Shown piece after piece: positions 44,980 to 53,928 of a stretch of 64,000 nucleotides of DNA. Source of the stretch: Pseudomonas weihenstephanensis (GTDB lineage: Bacteria; Pseudomonadota; Gammaproteobacteria; Pseudomonadales; Pseudomonadaceae); assembly GCF_001043055.1 (NCBI RefSeq), contig NZ_JYLF01000012.1, positions 1 through 64,000 on the forward strand, given 5' to 3'. Each line of letters starts with the position of its first letter. Within the stretch, counting starts at the first letter, position 1. A model generated the notes under the pieces. It was given only the letters and a program-made list of their open reading frames with translations. It was not told where the DNA came from and searched no databases. Both the position numbers and the translations under genes were made by a program.

Positions 44980-46341
44980 ATGGCTAGTTCAACGATTACC
45001 GGCATTGGGTCGGGCTTTGACACTCAAGGTATTGTGAAAGCGCTGGTGGCGGCGGAACGCGCACCCAAAGACTCGCAAATCCTCAAGCAGCAAACCACGG
45101 CCACCACGCAGCTGTCGGCTGTGGGGACGGTAAAAGTCGCGCTGGAAACCTACCGTGCTGCGCTGACCAAGCTCAACACCGCGACCAGTTTCAGTGGTTT
45201 GACCGGTACCTCGTCTGAAGAAAAAACTGCCAAGGTCACCATTGATGACGCGGCGTCGACCGGTAAATACCAGCTGGAAGTCACGCAGCTGGCCACGGCA
45301 GCCAAAGTCAGCTCTGCGGTGTTTGCAGGCGGCAGTTCGGCCAAGGTCAACCCGAGCGATTCGGCGACCACGTTGACCATTTCCCAGTCGGGCAAGGATT
45401 ACAACGTGTCGATCCCGGCCGGGGCGACCATGCAGGAAGCGCGTGAGGCCATTAACACGCAGCTGGAATCCAAAGGCATCAGCGCCAACGTGTTGAGTGA
45501 TGCCAAAGGTGCGCGCCTGGTCATTACCTCGACCGACACTGGCGAAGGTTCGGACATCACCCTGAGCGGTGAGTCAGAGTTGGCCAAAGGCTTTACCACC
45601 GGTGATCCGCCGCAGAATGCCAAGTTCAAGATTGATGGCTTCGAAATGGAGTCCAAGAGCAACAAGGTCACCGCAGCGATCAGTGGTGTGACGCTTGAGC
45701 TTAATCGCGTCGACAAAGACCCGATCACCATTAACGTGGGCGTGAACAACGACACCTTGAAAACCTCGGTGCAGTCGTTTGTCTCGGCCTACAACGCGTT
45801 GATGACCACAATTAACGCGCAGACCAAAGTCACGGCCACAGGCGATGCGTCGACCACCACCGCAGGTGCCTTGACCGGGGATGCCTCCATGCGTCAATTG
45901 GTCAACAGCATGCGCGGTGAGTTGGTGCAGGGCAGCGGCTCGTTCAATGTCATGGCTTTGTCGCAAATGGGCATTACCACAGACCAGAAAACAGGTTTGC
46001 TGAGCCTGGAGGACAAAGCCTGGAACAAGGCAATGGAGAAGAACTCGGGTGATGTGTCCAAGGTGTTTTTGGGCAAAGACGGCCTGATTTCGCGGATGAA
46101 CAAGAGTACAGAGTCCTACGTTGGCTCGACGGGCCTGCTGGCCACGCGCAGCAACGACATCAACACCAAGTTGACCGATTTGACCAAGCAAAAATTGGAT
46201 CTGGATCGACGCATGGACAGCATGCAAACAGCCTTGAGCGCCAAGTACACGGCGATGGACACCATGATCGCCAAGATCAACGCCGGCAGCTCCAGCATCA
46301 TGACCACCTTGAATGCGCTCAATAACCCCAAATCCAGCTGA
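44980..46341 (+). CDS. fliD: Flagellar filament cap FliD
   Basis: The 453-residue cap protein folds flagellin at the filament tip and also acts in adhesion. N-terminal motif TGIGSGFDTQGIVKALVAAE, central repeats with SISQSGKDYNVSIPAG-like beta domains, a C-terminal helical D0/D1 (LDRRMDSMQTALSAKYTAMD). Ribosome site AAAGGAG precedes the ATG. Confidence 0.97.
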   Translation: MASSTITGIGSGFDTQGIVKALVAAERAPKDSQILKQQTTATTQLSAVGTVKVALETYRAALTKLNTATSFSGLTGTSSEEKTAKVTIDDAASTGKYQLEVTQLATAAKVSSAVFAGGSSAKVNPSDSATTLTISQSGKDYNVSIPAGATMQEAREAINTQLESKGISANVLSDAKGARLVITSTDTGEGSDITLSGESELAKGFTTGDPPQNAKFKIDGFEMESKSNKVTAAISGVTLELNRVDKDPITINVGVNNDTLKTSVQSFVSAYNALMTTINAQTKVTATGDASTTTAGALTGDASMRQLVNSMRGELVQGSGSFNVMALSQMGITTDQKTGLLSLEDKAWNKAMEKNSGDVSKVFLGKDGLISRMNKSTESYVGSTGLLATRSNDINTKLTDLTKQKLDLDRRMDSMQTALSAKYTAMDTMIAKINAGSSSIMTTLNALNNPKSS

Positions 46342-46364
46342 TCACGGGTAAGCCTTCACGGTCA

Positions 46365-46387
46365 GGCTGACCCTTATCGGGTCAGCC
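46365..46387. terminator. Hairpin after fliD
   Basis: GGCTGACCC, loop TTATC and GGGTCAGCC form a perfect 9-bp stem, 24 bases after the fliD stop. A T-rich stretch (TGTTGTTCTT) follows less than 10 bases later. Confidence 0.65.
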
Positions 46388-46401
46388 AGGCGTGTTGTTC
46401 T

Positions 46402-46428
46402 TAAAGTTTTTGCTGATGCAGTCGACAT
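46402..46428 (+). promoter_or_regulatory. Possible FliA promoter of fliST
   Basis: TAAAGTTT equals the enteric sigma-28 -35, followed by 11 bases and GTCGACAT, which matches GCCGATAA at five of eight positions. It lies 52 bases before fliS. Confidence 0.42.
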
Positions 46429-46479
46429 ACCTATCAAGACTCACCTATTTTCGGCTGCCCCCTGTTACGAGGTTAAAAC

Positions 46480-46869
46480 ATGAACCCGATGAGAGCCCTT
46501 CGTCAGTATCAGAAGGTTAATTCCCACGCCCAGATCTCCGAAGCCAGCCCGCATCGTCTGATTCAGATGCTGATGGAGGGGGCGCTTGATCGCATGGCAC
46601 AAGCCAAAGGCGCGATGAGTCGCAACGACCTGCCGCAAAAAGCACTGCTGATCACCAAGGCCATCGAAATCATTACGGGTCTGCGTCAGGGCCTGGATGA
46701 AGAGAAAGCCGAGGACAAGGACGCGATGCAGCAACTGGACAGCTTGTACGAGTACATGACCGTACGCTTGACCCAGGCCAATGCGGCAAACGACCCTGAA
46801 CTGATCGACGAAGTCGCCCGCCTGCTGATCACCGTAAAAAGTGGTTGGGATGCGATCGCGCCGCAATAA
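46480..46869 (+). CDS. fliS: Flagellin export chaperone FliS
   Basis: The 129-residue helical-bundle chaperone binds flagellin C-termini. RALRQYQKVNSHAQISEASPHRLIQMLMEGAL is the family N-terminal signature (given in part), and DEEKAEDKDAMQQLDSLYEYMTVRL is the last helix region. The GAGG ribosome site precedes the ATG. fliT follows 27 bases later. Confidence 0.95.
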   Translation: MNPMRALRQYQKVNSHAQISEASPHRLIQMLMEGALDRMAQAKGAMSRNDLPQKALLITKAIEIITGLRQGLDEEKAEDKDAMQQLDSLYEYMTVRLTQANAANDPELIDEVARLLITVKSGWDAIAPQ

Positions 46870-46896
46870 GCTGCCCGCCGCCCTGAGGATTGCGCC

Positions 46897-47190
46897 ATGA
46901 GCCAATTGCAACGAATTCAAGAAACCCGTGAGGCGCTGATCGATGCGCTGGCTGAGCGCAACTGGGACGCTATCGGCGAACTGGATACCGCCTGTCGGGT
47001 TTGCGTTGAGAATGTGCTAGCCGAAAAGCCGGTCGACGAAGCCACGCTGCGCGAAAATCTTGAGGGCTTGTTGGTGGTTTATCGCATGTTGCTGGAGGCT
47101 GCCACCGGGGAACGCCAGCTCGTGGTGGACCAGATGGCACAGATCAACCAAGCAAAAAATGCTTCAAAGGTTTACCATCTGTTTGGTTAA
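46897..47190 (+). CDS. fliT: Flagellar FliT-like chaperone
   Basis: The 97-residue predicted helical protein lies in the position of fliT between fliS and fleQ. Its sequence (MSQLQRIQETREALIDALAE...) gives helices typical of the FliT family, which chaperones the FliD cap. FliT sequences diverge strongly, so the name rests partly on position. GAGGA precedes the ATG. Confidence 0.8.
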   Translation: MSQLQRIQETREALIDALAERNWDAIGELDTACRVCVENVLAEKPVDEATLRENLEGLLVVYRMLLEAATGERQLVVDQMAQINQAKNASKVYHLFG

Positions 47191-47235
47191 GACCTAAAAA
47201 TTTTGTGGTTAAGTGCGTTTTGCCGCGCCATAAAA

Positions 47236-47264
47236 TTGACTGTGTACAGTTTTTTGACTTAACT
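47236..47264 (+). promoter_or_regulatory. Possible sigma-70 promoter of fleQ
   Basis: TTGACT (47236-47241), 17 bases, TTAACT (47259-47264) is the best sigma-70-like site before fleQ, with a good -35 and poor -10. A near palindrome ACTGT-GT-ACAGT overlaps the -35. No GG-N10-GC site is seen here. Confidence 0.35.
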
Positions 47265-47368
47265 AGTGCTGTTTTCTGATTTCAGTCGTCTTAGATATCC
47301 AAACGGGTCAAGGCGTCTAGCTTGCCCCACCATCAGGGCATTGAGTTGACTAGGGAAGTTGCTATTGC

Positions 47369-48844
47369 ATGTGGCGTGAAACCAAAATTCTGCTGATCGA
47401 TGACGATAGCGTTCGCCGCCGCGATTTGGCGGTGATTTTAAATTTTCTGGGCGAAGAAAATTTAGCCAGCGCGAGCAACGACTGGCAGCAGGTGGTCGGT
47501 TCCCTGGCCTCCAGCCGCGAAGTCCTCTGCGTGCTCGTCGGTGACGTGAGCAGCGCAGGCGGTACCTCGAGCTTGCTTAAGACCCTGGCCACATGGGATG
47601 AGTTCCTTCCCGTTCTACTTTTGGGCGATATTTCTTCGGCAGACCTGCCGGAAGACCAGCGCCGTCGTGTGTTGTCCAGCCTCGAAATGCCCCCCAGCTA
47701 CAGCAAATTGCTTGATTCGCTGCACCGTGCCCAGGTCTATCGCGAGATGTATGACCAGGCCCGCGAGCGCGGTCGTCATCGTGAACCCAATCTGTTCCGC
47801 AGCCTGGTCGGCACCAGCCGCGCGATTCAGCATGTGCGCCAAATGATGCAGCAAGTGGCTGACACTGACGCCAGTGTGTTGATCCTGGGCGAGTCCGGTA
47901 CCGGCAAAGAAGTGGTCGCGCGCAACCTGCATTACCATTCCAAGCGCCGCGACGCGCCCTTTGTGCCCGTTAACTGTGGGGCGATTCCGGCAGAACTGCT
48001 CGAAAGCGAGCTGTTCGGTCACGAAAAGGGCGCCTTCACCGGTGCTATCACCAGCCGTGCCGGGCGTTTTGAACTGGCCAATGGCGGTACGCTGTTCCTC
48101 GACGAAATCGGCGACATGCCGCTACCGATGCAGGTCAAACTGCTGCGGGTATTGCAGGAACGCACCTTTGAGCGTGTGGGCAGCAACAAAACCCAATGCG
48201 CTGACGTGCGCATCATTGCCGCCACCCACAAAAACCTCGAAAGCATGATTGAAGTCGGCGCCTTCCGCGAAGACTTGTACTACCGCCTCAATGTGTTCCC
48301 GATTGAAATGGCCCCGTTGCGCGAGCGTGTCGAAGACATTCCGCTGCTGATGAACGAGCTGATTTCGCGCATGGAGCACGAAAAGCGCGGCTCTATCCGT
48401 TTCAACTCTGCTGCCATCATGTCGTTGTGCCGCCACGGCTGGCCGGGCAACGTACGTGAGCTGGCCAACCTGGTGGAGCGCATGGCCATCATGCACCCGT
48501 ACGGGGTGATCGGCGTGGCCGAGCTGCCGAAGAAGTTTCGTTACGTCGATGACGAAGACGAGCAGTTGGTCGACAGCTTGCGCAGTGACATGGAAGAGCG
48601 CGTGGCCATTAATAACGCCACGCCGGATTTCACCGCCACCGCCATGCTGCCGCCCGAAGGTCTGGACCTCAAAGACTACCTCGGTGGTCTGGAGCAGGGC
48701 CTGATTCAGCAGGCGCTGGACGACGCCAATGGCATTGTGGCGCGCGCCGCAGAGCGGCTGCGTATCCGCCGCACCACGCTGGTCGAAAAGATGCGCAAGT
48801 ACGGCATGAGCCGTCGCGAAGGGGAAGAACAGGCGGAGGATTGA
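47369..48844 (+). CDS. fleQ: Flagellar master regulator FleQ
   Basis: The 491-residue sigma-54 activator is the top of the flagellar cascade and a c-di-GMP-responsive switch for exopolysaccharide genes. Domains: an atypical receiver-like FleQ domain (1-130) lacking the phospho-acceptor Asp context; AAA+ with Walker A GESGTGKE near 174, the sigma-54 loop GAFTGA near 220, Walker B LFLDEIGDMP; and a Fis-type HTH (RIRRTTLVEKMRKYG). All catalytic motifs are intact, unlike PhhR in the same window. It starts with ATG at 47369 after a weak site. Confidence 0.97.
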   Translation: MWRETKILLIDDDSVRRRDLAVILNFLGEENLASASNDWQQVVGSLASSREVLCVLVGDVSSAGGTSSLLKTLATWDEFLPVLLLGDISSADLPEDQRRRVLSSLEMPPSYSKLLDSLHRAQVYREMYDQARERGRHREPNLFRSLVGTSRAIQHVRQMMQQVADTDASVLILGESGTGKEVVARNLHYHSKRRDAPFVPVNCGAIPAELLESELFGHEKGAFTGAITSRAGRFELANGGTLFLDEIGDMPLPMQVKLLRVLQERTFERVGSNKTQCADVRIIAATHKNLESMIEVGAFREDLYYRLNVFPIEMAPLRERVEDIPLLMNELISRMEHEKRGSIRFNSAAIMSLCRHGWPGNVRELANLVERMAIMHPYGVIGVAELPKKFRYVDDEDEQLVDSLRSDMEERVAINNATPDFTATAMLPPEGLDLKDYLGGLEQGLIQQALDDANGIVARAAERLRIRRTTLVEKMRKYGMSRREGEEQAED

Positions 48845-48856
48845 CGCCTGTTTTTT
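48828..48856 (+). terminator. fleQ terminator overlapping its stop codon
   Basis: AACAGGCG (48828-48835), inside the last fleQ codons, pairs with CGCCTGTT (48845-48852), and TTTT follows. The stop codon lies in the loop. Confidence 0.8.
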
Positions 48857-48885
48857 AACCTACTGATTTTAAAGTGATTTTTTTT

Positions 48886-48901
48886 CGGCACGGGTATTGC
48901 T
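48886..48901 (+). promoter_or_regulatory. Sigma-54 promoter of fleSR
   Basis: CGGCACGGGTATTGCT matches TGGCACG-N4-TTGCT at nearly every position, with GG-N10-GC spacing. It lies 53 bases before fleS, where FleQ activates in P. aeruginosa. Confidence 0.88.
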
Positions 48902-48953
48902 AAGTCTCTGCTAACGAACCGTTTAATGACGGTCAGCCACGCGAGAACGTACC

Positions 48954-50189
48954 ATGCCCCAGTCCGCCCAGCAGTCCTCCCTCCCTGATCTCGCAGGGCA
49001 GGCCATGTCCCTTGTTGCTGCGCCGGTCAATTCGGTGGAGCAAGCCAGTCGGGAAGGGCTTGAGCAAGCGTTCTCGCTGTTCAACCAGATGTCGACTCAG
49101 TTGACCGATTCCTACAGCCTGCTTGAAGCACGGGTTACCGAGCTTAAAGGCGAGTTGGCGGTGGTCAGCGCGCAGCGGATGGCCGAGCTGGCGGAAAAAG
49201 AGCGCCTGGCCAACCGGCTGCAAAACCTCCTTGATCTGTTACCGGGCGGGGTCATCGTGATTGATGATCGCGGCCGTGTGCGCGAGGCCAACCCGGCGGC
49301 CAGTGAATTGCTCGGCCTGCCGCTGGTGGGCGAGCTGTGGCGTCACGTCATCTCCCGCTGCTTTGCTCCGCGTGAAGACGATGGGCACGAGATTTCGTTG
49401 ATTGATGGTCGGCGCTTGTCGATTTCCACCCGCTCGCTGGATGCTGAACCTGGGCAGTTGGTGTTGCTTAACGACCTGACAGAAACCCGGCGCCTGCAAG
49501 ATCAGTTGGCACGGCACGAGCGTTTGTCGTCGCTGGGGCGCATGGTGGCCTCGTTGGCGCACCAGATCCGCACGCCATTGTCGGCCGCGTTGATTTACGC
49601 CAGTCATTTGACTGAACAGGTGCTGCCGGTCGAAACACAGCAGCGTTTTGCCGGTCGCCTTAAAGAACGCCTGCACGAGCTGGAGCACCAGGTGCGCGAC
49701 ATGCTGGTGTTTGCACGCGGCGAGTTGCCGTTGACCGATCGGGTCACGCCCAAGGCGCTGATGCAATCGCTGCAAGCTGCTGCGCAGACCCATGTCGAAG
49801 GTATTGCGATGCGCTGGCAGTGCGATATCCACGCCGGTGAAGTGCTGTGCAATCGTGACACGCTGGTGGGCGCGCTGCTGAATCTGATTGAAAACGCGTT
49901 ACAGGCCGGTACGCCTCAGGTGCGCCTCAAGGTGCATGTGTACGCGCGCGATAACACCTTGCGCCTGTGCGTAAGTGACAGCGCCAGTGGCATCGAGCCT
50001 CGGGTGCTGGAACGTTTGGGTGAGCCGTTTTTCACCACTAAAGCTACAGGCACCGGGTTGGGGCTGGCCGTGGTCAAGGCGGTGGTGCGGGCGCATCAGG
50101 GCGAGCTGCAATTCCATTCACGGCTGGGTCGCGGCACCTGCGCGTTGCTCAGCCTGCCGCTGATTCCTGGCGCGGCGGAGGCGAACTGA
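48954..50189 (+). CDS. fleS: Flagellar sensor histidine kinase FleS
   Basis: The 411-residue soluble kinase phosphorylates FleR for class III flagellar genes. An N-terminal coiled coil (50-100), a PAS domain (LLDLLPGGVIVIDDRGRVREANPAASELLG, in part), HisKA with the His in ASLAHQIRTPLSA, and HATPase motifs NLIENALQAG and TGTGLGLAVVKAVVRAH. The stop overlaps the fleR start by 1 base (TGATG). Confidence 0.94.
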   Translation: MPQSAQQSSLPDLAGQAMSLVAAPVNSVEQASREGLEQAFSLFNQMSTQLTDSYSLLEARVTELKGELAVVSAQRMAELAEKERLANRLQNLLDLLPGGVIVIDDRGRVREANPAASELLGLPLVGELWRHVISRCFAPREDDGHEISLIDGRRLSISTRSLDAEPGQLVLLNDLTETRRLQDQLARHERLSSLGRMVASLAHQIRTPLSAALIYASHLTEQVLPVETQQRFAGRLKERLHELEHQVRDMLVFARGELPLTDRVTPKALMQSLQAAAQTHVEGIAMRWQCDIHAGEVLCNRDTLVGALLNLIENALQAGTPQVRLKVHVYARDNTLRLCVSDSASGIEPRVLERLGEPFFTTKATGTGLGLAVVKAVVRAHQGELQFHSRLGRGTCALLSLPLIPGAAEAN

Positions 50190-51598
50190 TGGTAATGCGA
50201 ATCAAAGTGCTGCTGGTTGAAGATGACCGCTCCCTGCGCGAAGCCCTGGCCGACACCTTGTTATTGGCGGGGCATGGTTTTCATGCAGTTGGCTCGGCTG
50301 AAGAAGCGCTGGAGGCGGTGGCGGCCGAACCCTTTAGCCTGGTGGTCAGCGACGTGAACATGCCGGGCATGGACGGGCACCAGTTGCTGGGTCTGCTGCG
50401 GGCGCGGCAACCGCAACTGCCGGTGCTGCTCATGACCGCGCACGGGGCGGTGGAGCGGGCGGTGGATGCCATGCGCCAAGGCGCAGCGGATTATCTGGTC
50501 AAGCCGTTTGAACCCAAGGCTTTGCTTGATCTGGTGGCGCGCCATGCGCTGGGTTGTCTTGGTGTAGCAGAAGCCGAAGGCCCGGTGGCCATCGAGCCTG
50601 CCAGCGCGCAGTTGCTGGAACTGGCGGCGCGGGTAGCGCGCAGTGATTCCACGGTGTTGATCTCGGGCGAGTCCGGCACGGGTAAAGAAGTGCTGGCGCG
50701 CTATATCCATCAACATTCGCATCGGACCCGTCAGCCCTTTGTCGCCATCAACTGCGCGGCGATCCCGGACAACATGCTCGAAGCCACGTTGTTCGGTCAT
50801 GAAAAAGGCTCATTCACCGGTGCGATTGCGGCGCAAGCGGGCAAGTTTGAGCAGGCCGATGGTGGCACGTTGCTGCTCGACGAGATTTCCGAAATGCCGT
50901 TGGGCTTGCAGGCCAAGTTGTTGCGGGTGCTGCAAGAGCGTGAAGTGGAGCGCGTGGGTGGCCGTAAGCCGATTGCCCTGGATATCCGCGTGGTGGCCAC
51001 CACTAACCGCGATTTGGCGGGCGAAGTGGCGGCGGGGCGCTTTCGCGAAGACTTGTACTATCGCCTTTCGGTGTTTCCGTTGGCTTGGCGCCCGTTGCGC
51101 GAGCGCACCGCCGACATTCTGCCGCTGGCCGAGCGCTTGCTGGCCAAGCACATCAGCAAGATGAAACACACGGCCGTGCGTTTTTCGCCCGCCGCACAAG
51201 CGTGCCTGACCGCTTATGCCTGGCCTGGGAATGTGCGAGAGCTGGACAACGCGATTCAGCGCGCCCTGATCTTGCAGCACGGGGGCTTGATCGAGGCGGC
51301 GGATTTTTGTCTGGCGGGCCCGGTGGCGTGCGCGCCGTTGCCGGCTATCAGCAGCGCCAGTTTGTCGGCGCCCGTCGAGAGCGTGGCGGGGCCCGCAGGG
51401 GAGTCCGCAGGCGCGCTGGGCGATGACCTGCGTCGCCGTGAGTTTCAGATGATCATTGACACCTTGCGCACTGAGCGCGGACGGCGCAAAGAAGCGGCCG
51501 AGCGCCTGGGCATCAGCCCGCGCACGTTGCGCTACAAACTGGCACAAATGCGCGATGCGGGCATGGACGTTGAAGCGTACCTGTTCGCCTCAAGCTGA
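50189..51598 (+). CDS. fleR: Flagellar response regulator FleR (sigma-54 activator)
   Basis: The 469-residue protein activates class III genes. Receiver: LLVEDDRSLRE with phospho-acceptor Asp in LVVSDVNMPGMDG and Lys in YLVKPFEP. AAA+: GESGTGKEVLARYIH, sigma-54 loop GSFTGA (Ser for the usual Ala) and Walker B LLLDEISEMP. C-terminal Fis HTH RLGISPRTLRYKLAQM. The second ATG at 50195 is an alternative start. FleS and FleR are coupled. Confidence 0.96.
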   Translation: MVMRIKVLLVEDDRSLREALADTLLLAGHGFHAVGSAEEALEAVAAEPFSLVVSDVNMPGMDGHQLLGLLRARQPQLPVLLMTAHGAVERAVDAMRQGAADYLVKPFEPKALLDLVARHALGCLGVAEAEGPVAIEPASAQLLELAARVARSDSTVLISGESGTGKEVLARYIHQHSHRTRQPFVAINCAAIPDNMLEATLFGHEKGSFTGAIAAQAGKFEQADGGTLLLDEISEMPLGLQAKLLRVLQEREVERVGGRKPIALDIRVVATTNRDLAGEVAAGRFREDLYYRLSVFPLAWRPLRERTADILPLAERLLAKHISKMKHTAVRFSPAAQACLTAYAWPGNVRELDNAIQRALILQHGGLIEAADFCLAGPVACAPLPAISSASLSAPVESVAGPAGESAGALGDDLRRREFQMIIDTLRTERGRRKEAAERLGISPRTLRYKLAQMRDAGMDVEAYLFASS

Positions 51599-51721
51599 CC
51601 CCATGCCTGCAGGCACTGAAGCAGGTTGCGGCAGCGCCTACAGGAAGGGTGTTTTTATAAACATCCCGTTTGTCTGGCTGGGACCTTTTGTTACGCAATT
51701 TGTTCCAGATCAACAAACAAC

Positions 51722-51737
51722 TGGCACCCTTGTTGCT
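51722..51737 (+). promoter_or_regulatory. Sigma-54 promoter of fliE-fliJ
   Basis: TGGCACCCTTGTTGCT matches the TGGCAC-N5-TTGCT consensus completely, GG-N10-GC. It lies 62 bases before fliE. Confidence 0.92.
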
Positions 51738-51798
51738 AACACCTGAGTAGATGCTGTGTGAGTGTCAAAAAATTGCGGGCCGTCGGAGAGAGTAGTCC

Positions 51799-52128
51799 AT
51801 GAGCCAAGGTATTGAATTTAATCGAATGATGTTGGACATGCGGGCCATGCAAATGGACGCTATGGCCCAGAAATCAGCGGTGCAAGCGCCCGCTGAAGTG
51901 GGCGCCAGCAGCTTCTCCGACATGCTGGGCAACGCGATCAATAAGGTCAGCGATACCCAACAGGCGTCGAGCCAGTTGTCGAACGCCTTTGAAATCGGCA
52001 AAAGCGGTGTTGACCTGACTGACGTGATGATCGCATCGCAGAAAGCCAGTGTTTCTTTTCAGGCATTGACCCAAGTACGCAACAAGCTGGTTCAGGCGTA
52101 CCAAGACATCATGCAGATGCCGGTTTAA
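51799..52128 (+). CDS. fliE: Flagellar hook-basal body protein FliE
   Basis: The 109-residue protein joins the MS ring to the proximal rod. It has the family core FSDMLGNAINKVSDTQQASS and the C-terminal DLTDVMIASQKASVSFQALTQVRNKLVQAYQDI-type helix (in part). It starts the operon fliE-fliF-fliG-fliH-fliI-fliJ, with fliF 15 bases downstream. Confidence 0.96.
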   Translation: MSQGIEFNRMMLDMRAMQMDAMAQKSAVQAPAEVGASSFSDMLGNAINKVSDTQQASSQLSNAFEIGKSGVDLTDVMIASQKASVSFQALTQVRNKLVQAYQDIMQMPV

Positions 52129-52143
52129 GGACGATATTAGGTC

Positions 52144-53928
52144 ATGGCAGAAGCAGTTGCTGATAACGTCCCGGCCAAGGCAGGCTCAACAGATGGCAAG
52201 CCGCCACTGTTCGGGCTGTCCTTTCTGGAAAACCTTTCCGAGATGACCATGTTGCGTCAGGTTGGCCTTATGGTCGGTCTGGCGGCGAGCGTGGCGATTG
52301 GTTTTGCCGTCGTGTTGTGGTCGCAACAGCCCGATTACCGGCCGCTGTATGGCAGCCTGGCCGGTATGGATGCCAAGCAGGTCATGGAAACCCTGGCCGG
52401 CGCCGACATTCCTTACACCGTTGAGCCCAACTCCGGCGCATTGCTGGTCAAGGCTGATGACGTGGCCCGTGCGCGCCTCAAACTGGCCGCCGCCGGTGTG
52501 TCGCCGACCGACAGCAACATCGGTTTCGAGATTCTGGACAAAGACCAAGGGCTTGGGACCAGCCAGTTCATGGAGGCCACGCGCTATCGTCGTGGCTTGG
52601 AAGGCGAATTGGCCCGCACCATTTCCAGCCTCAATAACGTCAAGGGCGCACGCGTTCACCTGGCCATTCCTAAAAGCTCGGTGTTTGTGCGCGATGAGCG
52701 CAAACCCAGCGCCTCGGTGTTGGTGGAGTTGTATTCGGGCCGCTCACTGGAGCCGGGTCAAGTACTGGCCATTATCAATCTGGTGGCCACCAGCGTTCCC
52801 GAACTGACCAAGTCGCAAATCACCGTGGTCGACCAAAAAGGTAACTTGCTGTCGGATCAGGCGCAGGACTCTGAACTGACGATGGCCGGTAAACAGTTTG
52901 ATTACAGCCGCCGCATGGAAAGCATGCTCACACAGCGCGTGCACAACATTCTGCAACCGGTGTTGGGCAACGACCGCTATAAAGCCGAAGTGTCGGCCGA
53001 TGTGGATTTCAGCGCGGTAGAGTCCACCTCCGAACAGTTCAACCCCGACCAGCCGGCCTTGCGCAGCGAGCAATCCACCAGCGAGCAGCGCACCGCCAGC
53101 AACGGTCCGCAAGGTGTGCCGGGTGCGCTGAGCAATCAGCCGCCTGCGCCTGCGTCGGCCCCGCAGCAAACCGGGCAGGCGACAGCCGCCGCCGGTATGG
53201 TGCAGCCGGGTCAGCCGCTGCTCGATGCCAACGGTCAGCAAATCATGGACCCGGCCACGGGCCAGCCGATGCTTGCGCCGTACCCGGCTGACAAACGTTC
53301 GCAATCGACCAAAAACTTCGAGCTTGACCGCTCCATCAGCCACACCAAGCAGCAGCAAGGTAAAGTCAATCGCCTGTCGGTTGCCGTGGTGGTCGATGAT
53401 CAGGTCAAGGTCAACCCGGCCAACGGGGACATCACCCGTGAGCCGTGGAGCACCGATCAACTGGCGCGCTTTACCCGTCTGGTGCAAGACGCCGTAGGCT
53501 TTGATGCCAGCCGTGGCGACAGCGTGAGCGTGATCAACGTGCCGTTCTCGGCCGAGCGTGGCGAAGTCATCGCCGAGATCCCGTTCTACTCGCAGCCGTG
53601 GTTCTGGGACATCGTCAAGCAAGTGCTCGGTGTGTTGTTCATCCTGGTGCTGGTGTTTGGCGTGTTGCGTCCGGTGTTGAACAACATCACCGGTCACGGG
53701 CGCAGTAAAGAATTGGCCTTGGGCAGTGATTCCGAGCTGGGTGGCATTGGCGGGCTGGACGGCGAGCTGTCCAACGACCGTGTCAGCCTGGGCGGGCCGC
53801 AAAGCATTCTGTTGCCGAGCCCAAGCGAAGGCTATGACGCTCAGTTGAACGCAATCAAGAGTCTGGTAGCAGAAGACCCGGGCCGCGTGGCTCAGGTCGT
53901 GAAAGAGTGGATCAACGCTGATGAGTGA
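52144..53928 (+). CDS. fliF: Flagellar MS-ring protein FliF
   Basis: The 594-residue ring protein is the first flagellar structure in the inner membrane. TM1 near residues 40-60 (VGLMVGLAASVAIGFAVVLW), periplasmic ring domains (YGSLAGMDAKQVMETL, LEGELARTISSL, the PDQPALRSEQSTSEQR loop), and TM2 near 493-512 before the cytoplasmic C-tail that binds FliG (QLNAIKSLVAEDPGRVAQVV). The end overlaps fliG by 8 bases. Confidence 0.97.
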   Translation: MAEAVADNVPAKAGSTDGKPPLFGLSFLENLSEMTMLRQVGLMVGLAASVAIGFAVVLWSQQPDYRPLYGSLAGMDAKQVMETLAGADIPYTVEPNSGALLVKADDVARARLKLAAAGVSPTDSNIGFEILDKDQGLGTSQFMEATRYRRGLEGELARTISSLNNVKGARVHLAIPKSSVFVRDERKPSASVLVELYSGRSLEPGQVLAIINLVATSVPELTKSQITVVDQKGNLLSDQAQDSELTMAGKQFDYSRRMESMLTQRVHNILQPVLGNDRYKAEVSADVDFSAVESTSEQFNPDQPALRSEQSTSEQRTASNGPQGVPGALSNQPPAPASAPQQTGQATAAAGMVQPGQPLLDANGQQIMDPATGQPMLAPYPADKRSQSTKNFELDRSISHTKQQQGKVNRLSVAVVVDDQVKVNPANGDITREPWSTDQLARFTRLVQDAVGFDASRGDSVSVINVPFSAERGEVIAEIPFYSQPWFWDIVKQVLGVLFILVLVFGVLRPVLNNITGHGRSKELALGSDSELGGIGGLDGELSNDRVSLGGPQSILLPSPSEGYDAQLNAIKSLVAEDPGRVAQVVKEWINADE

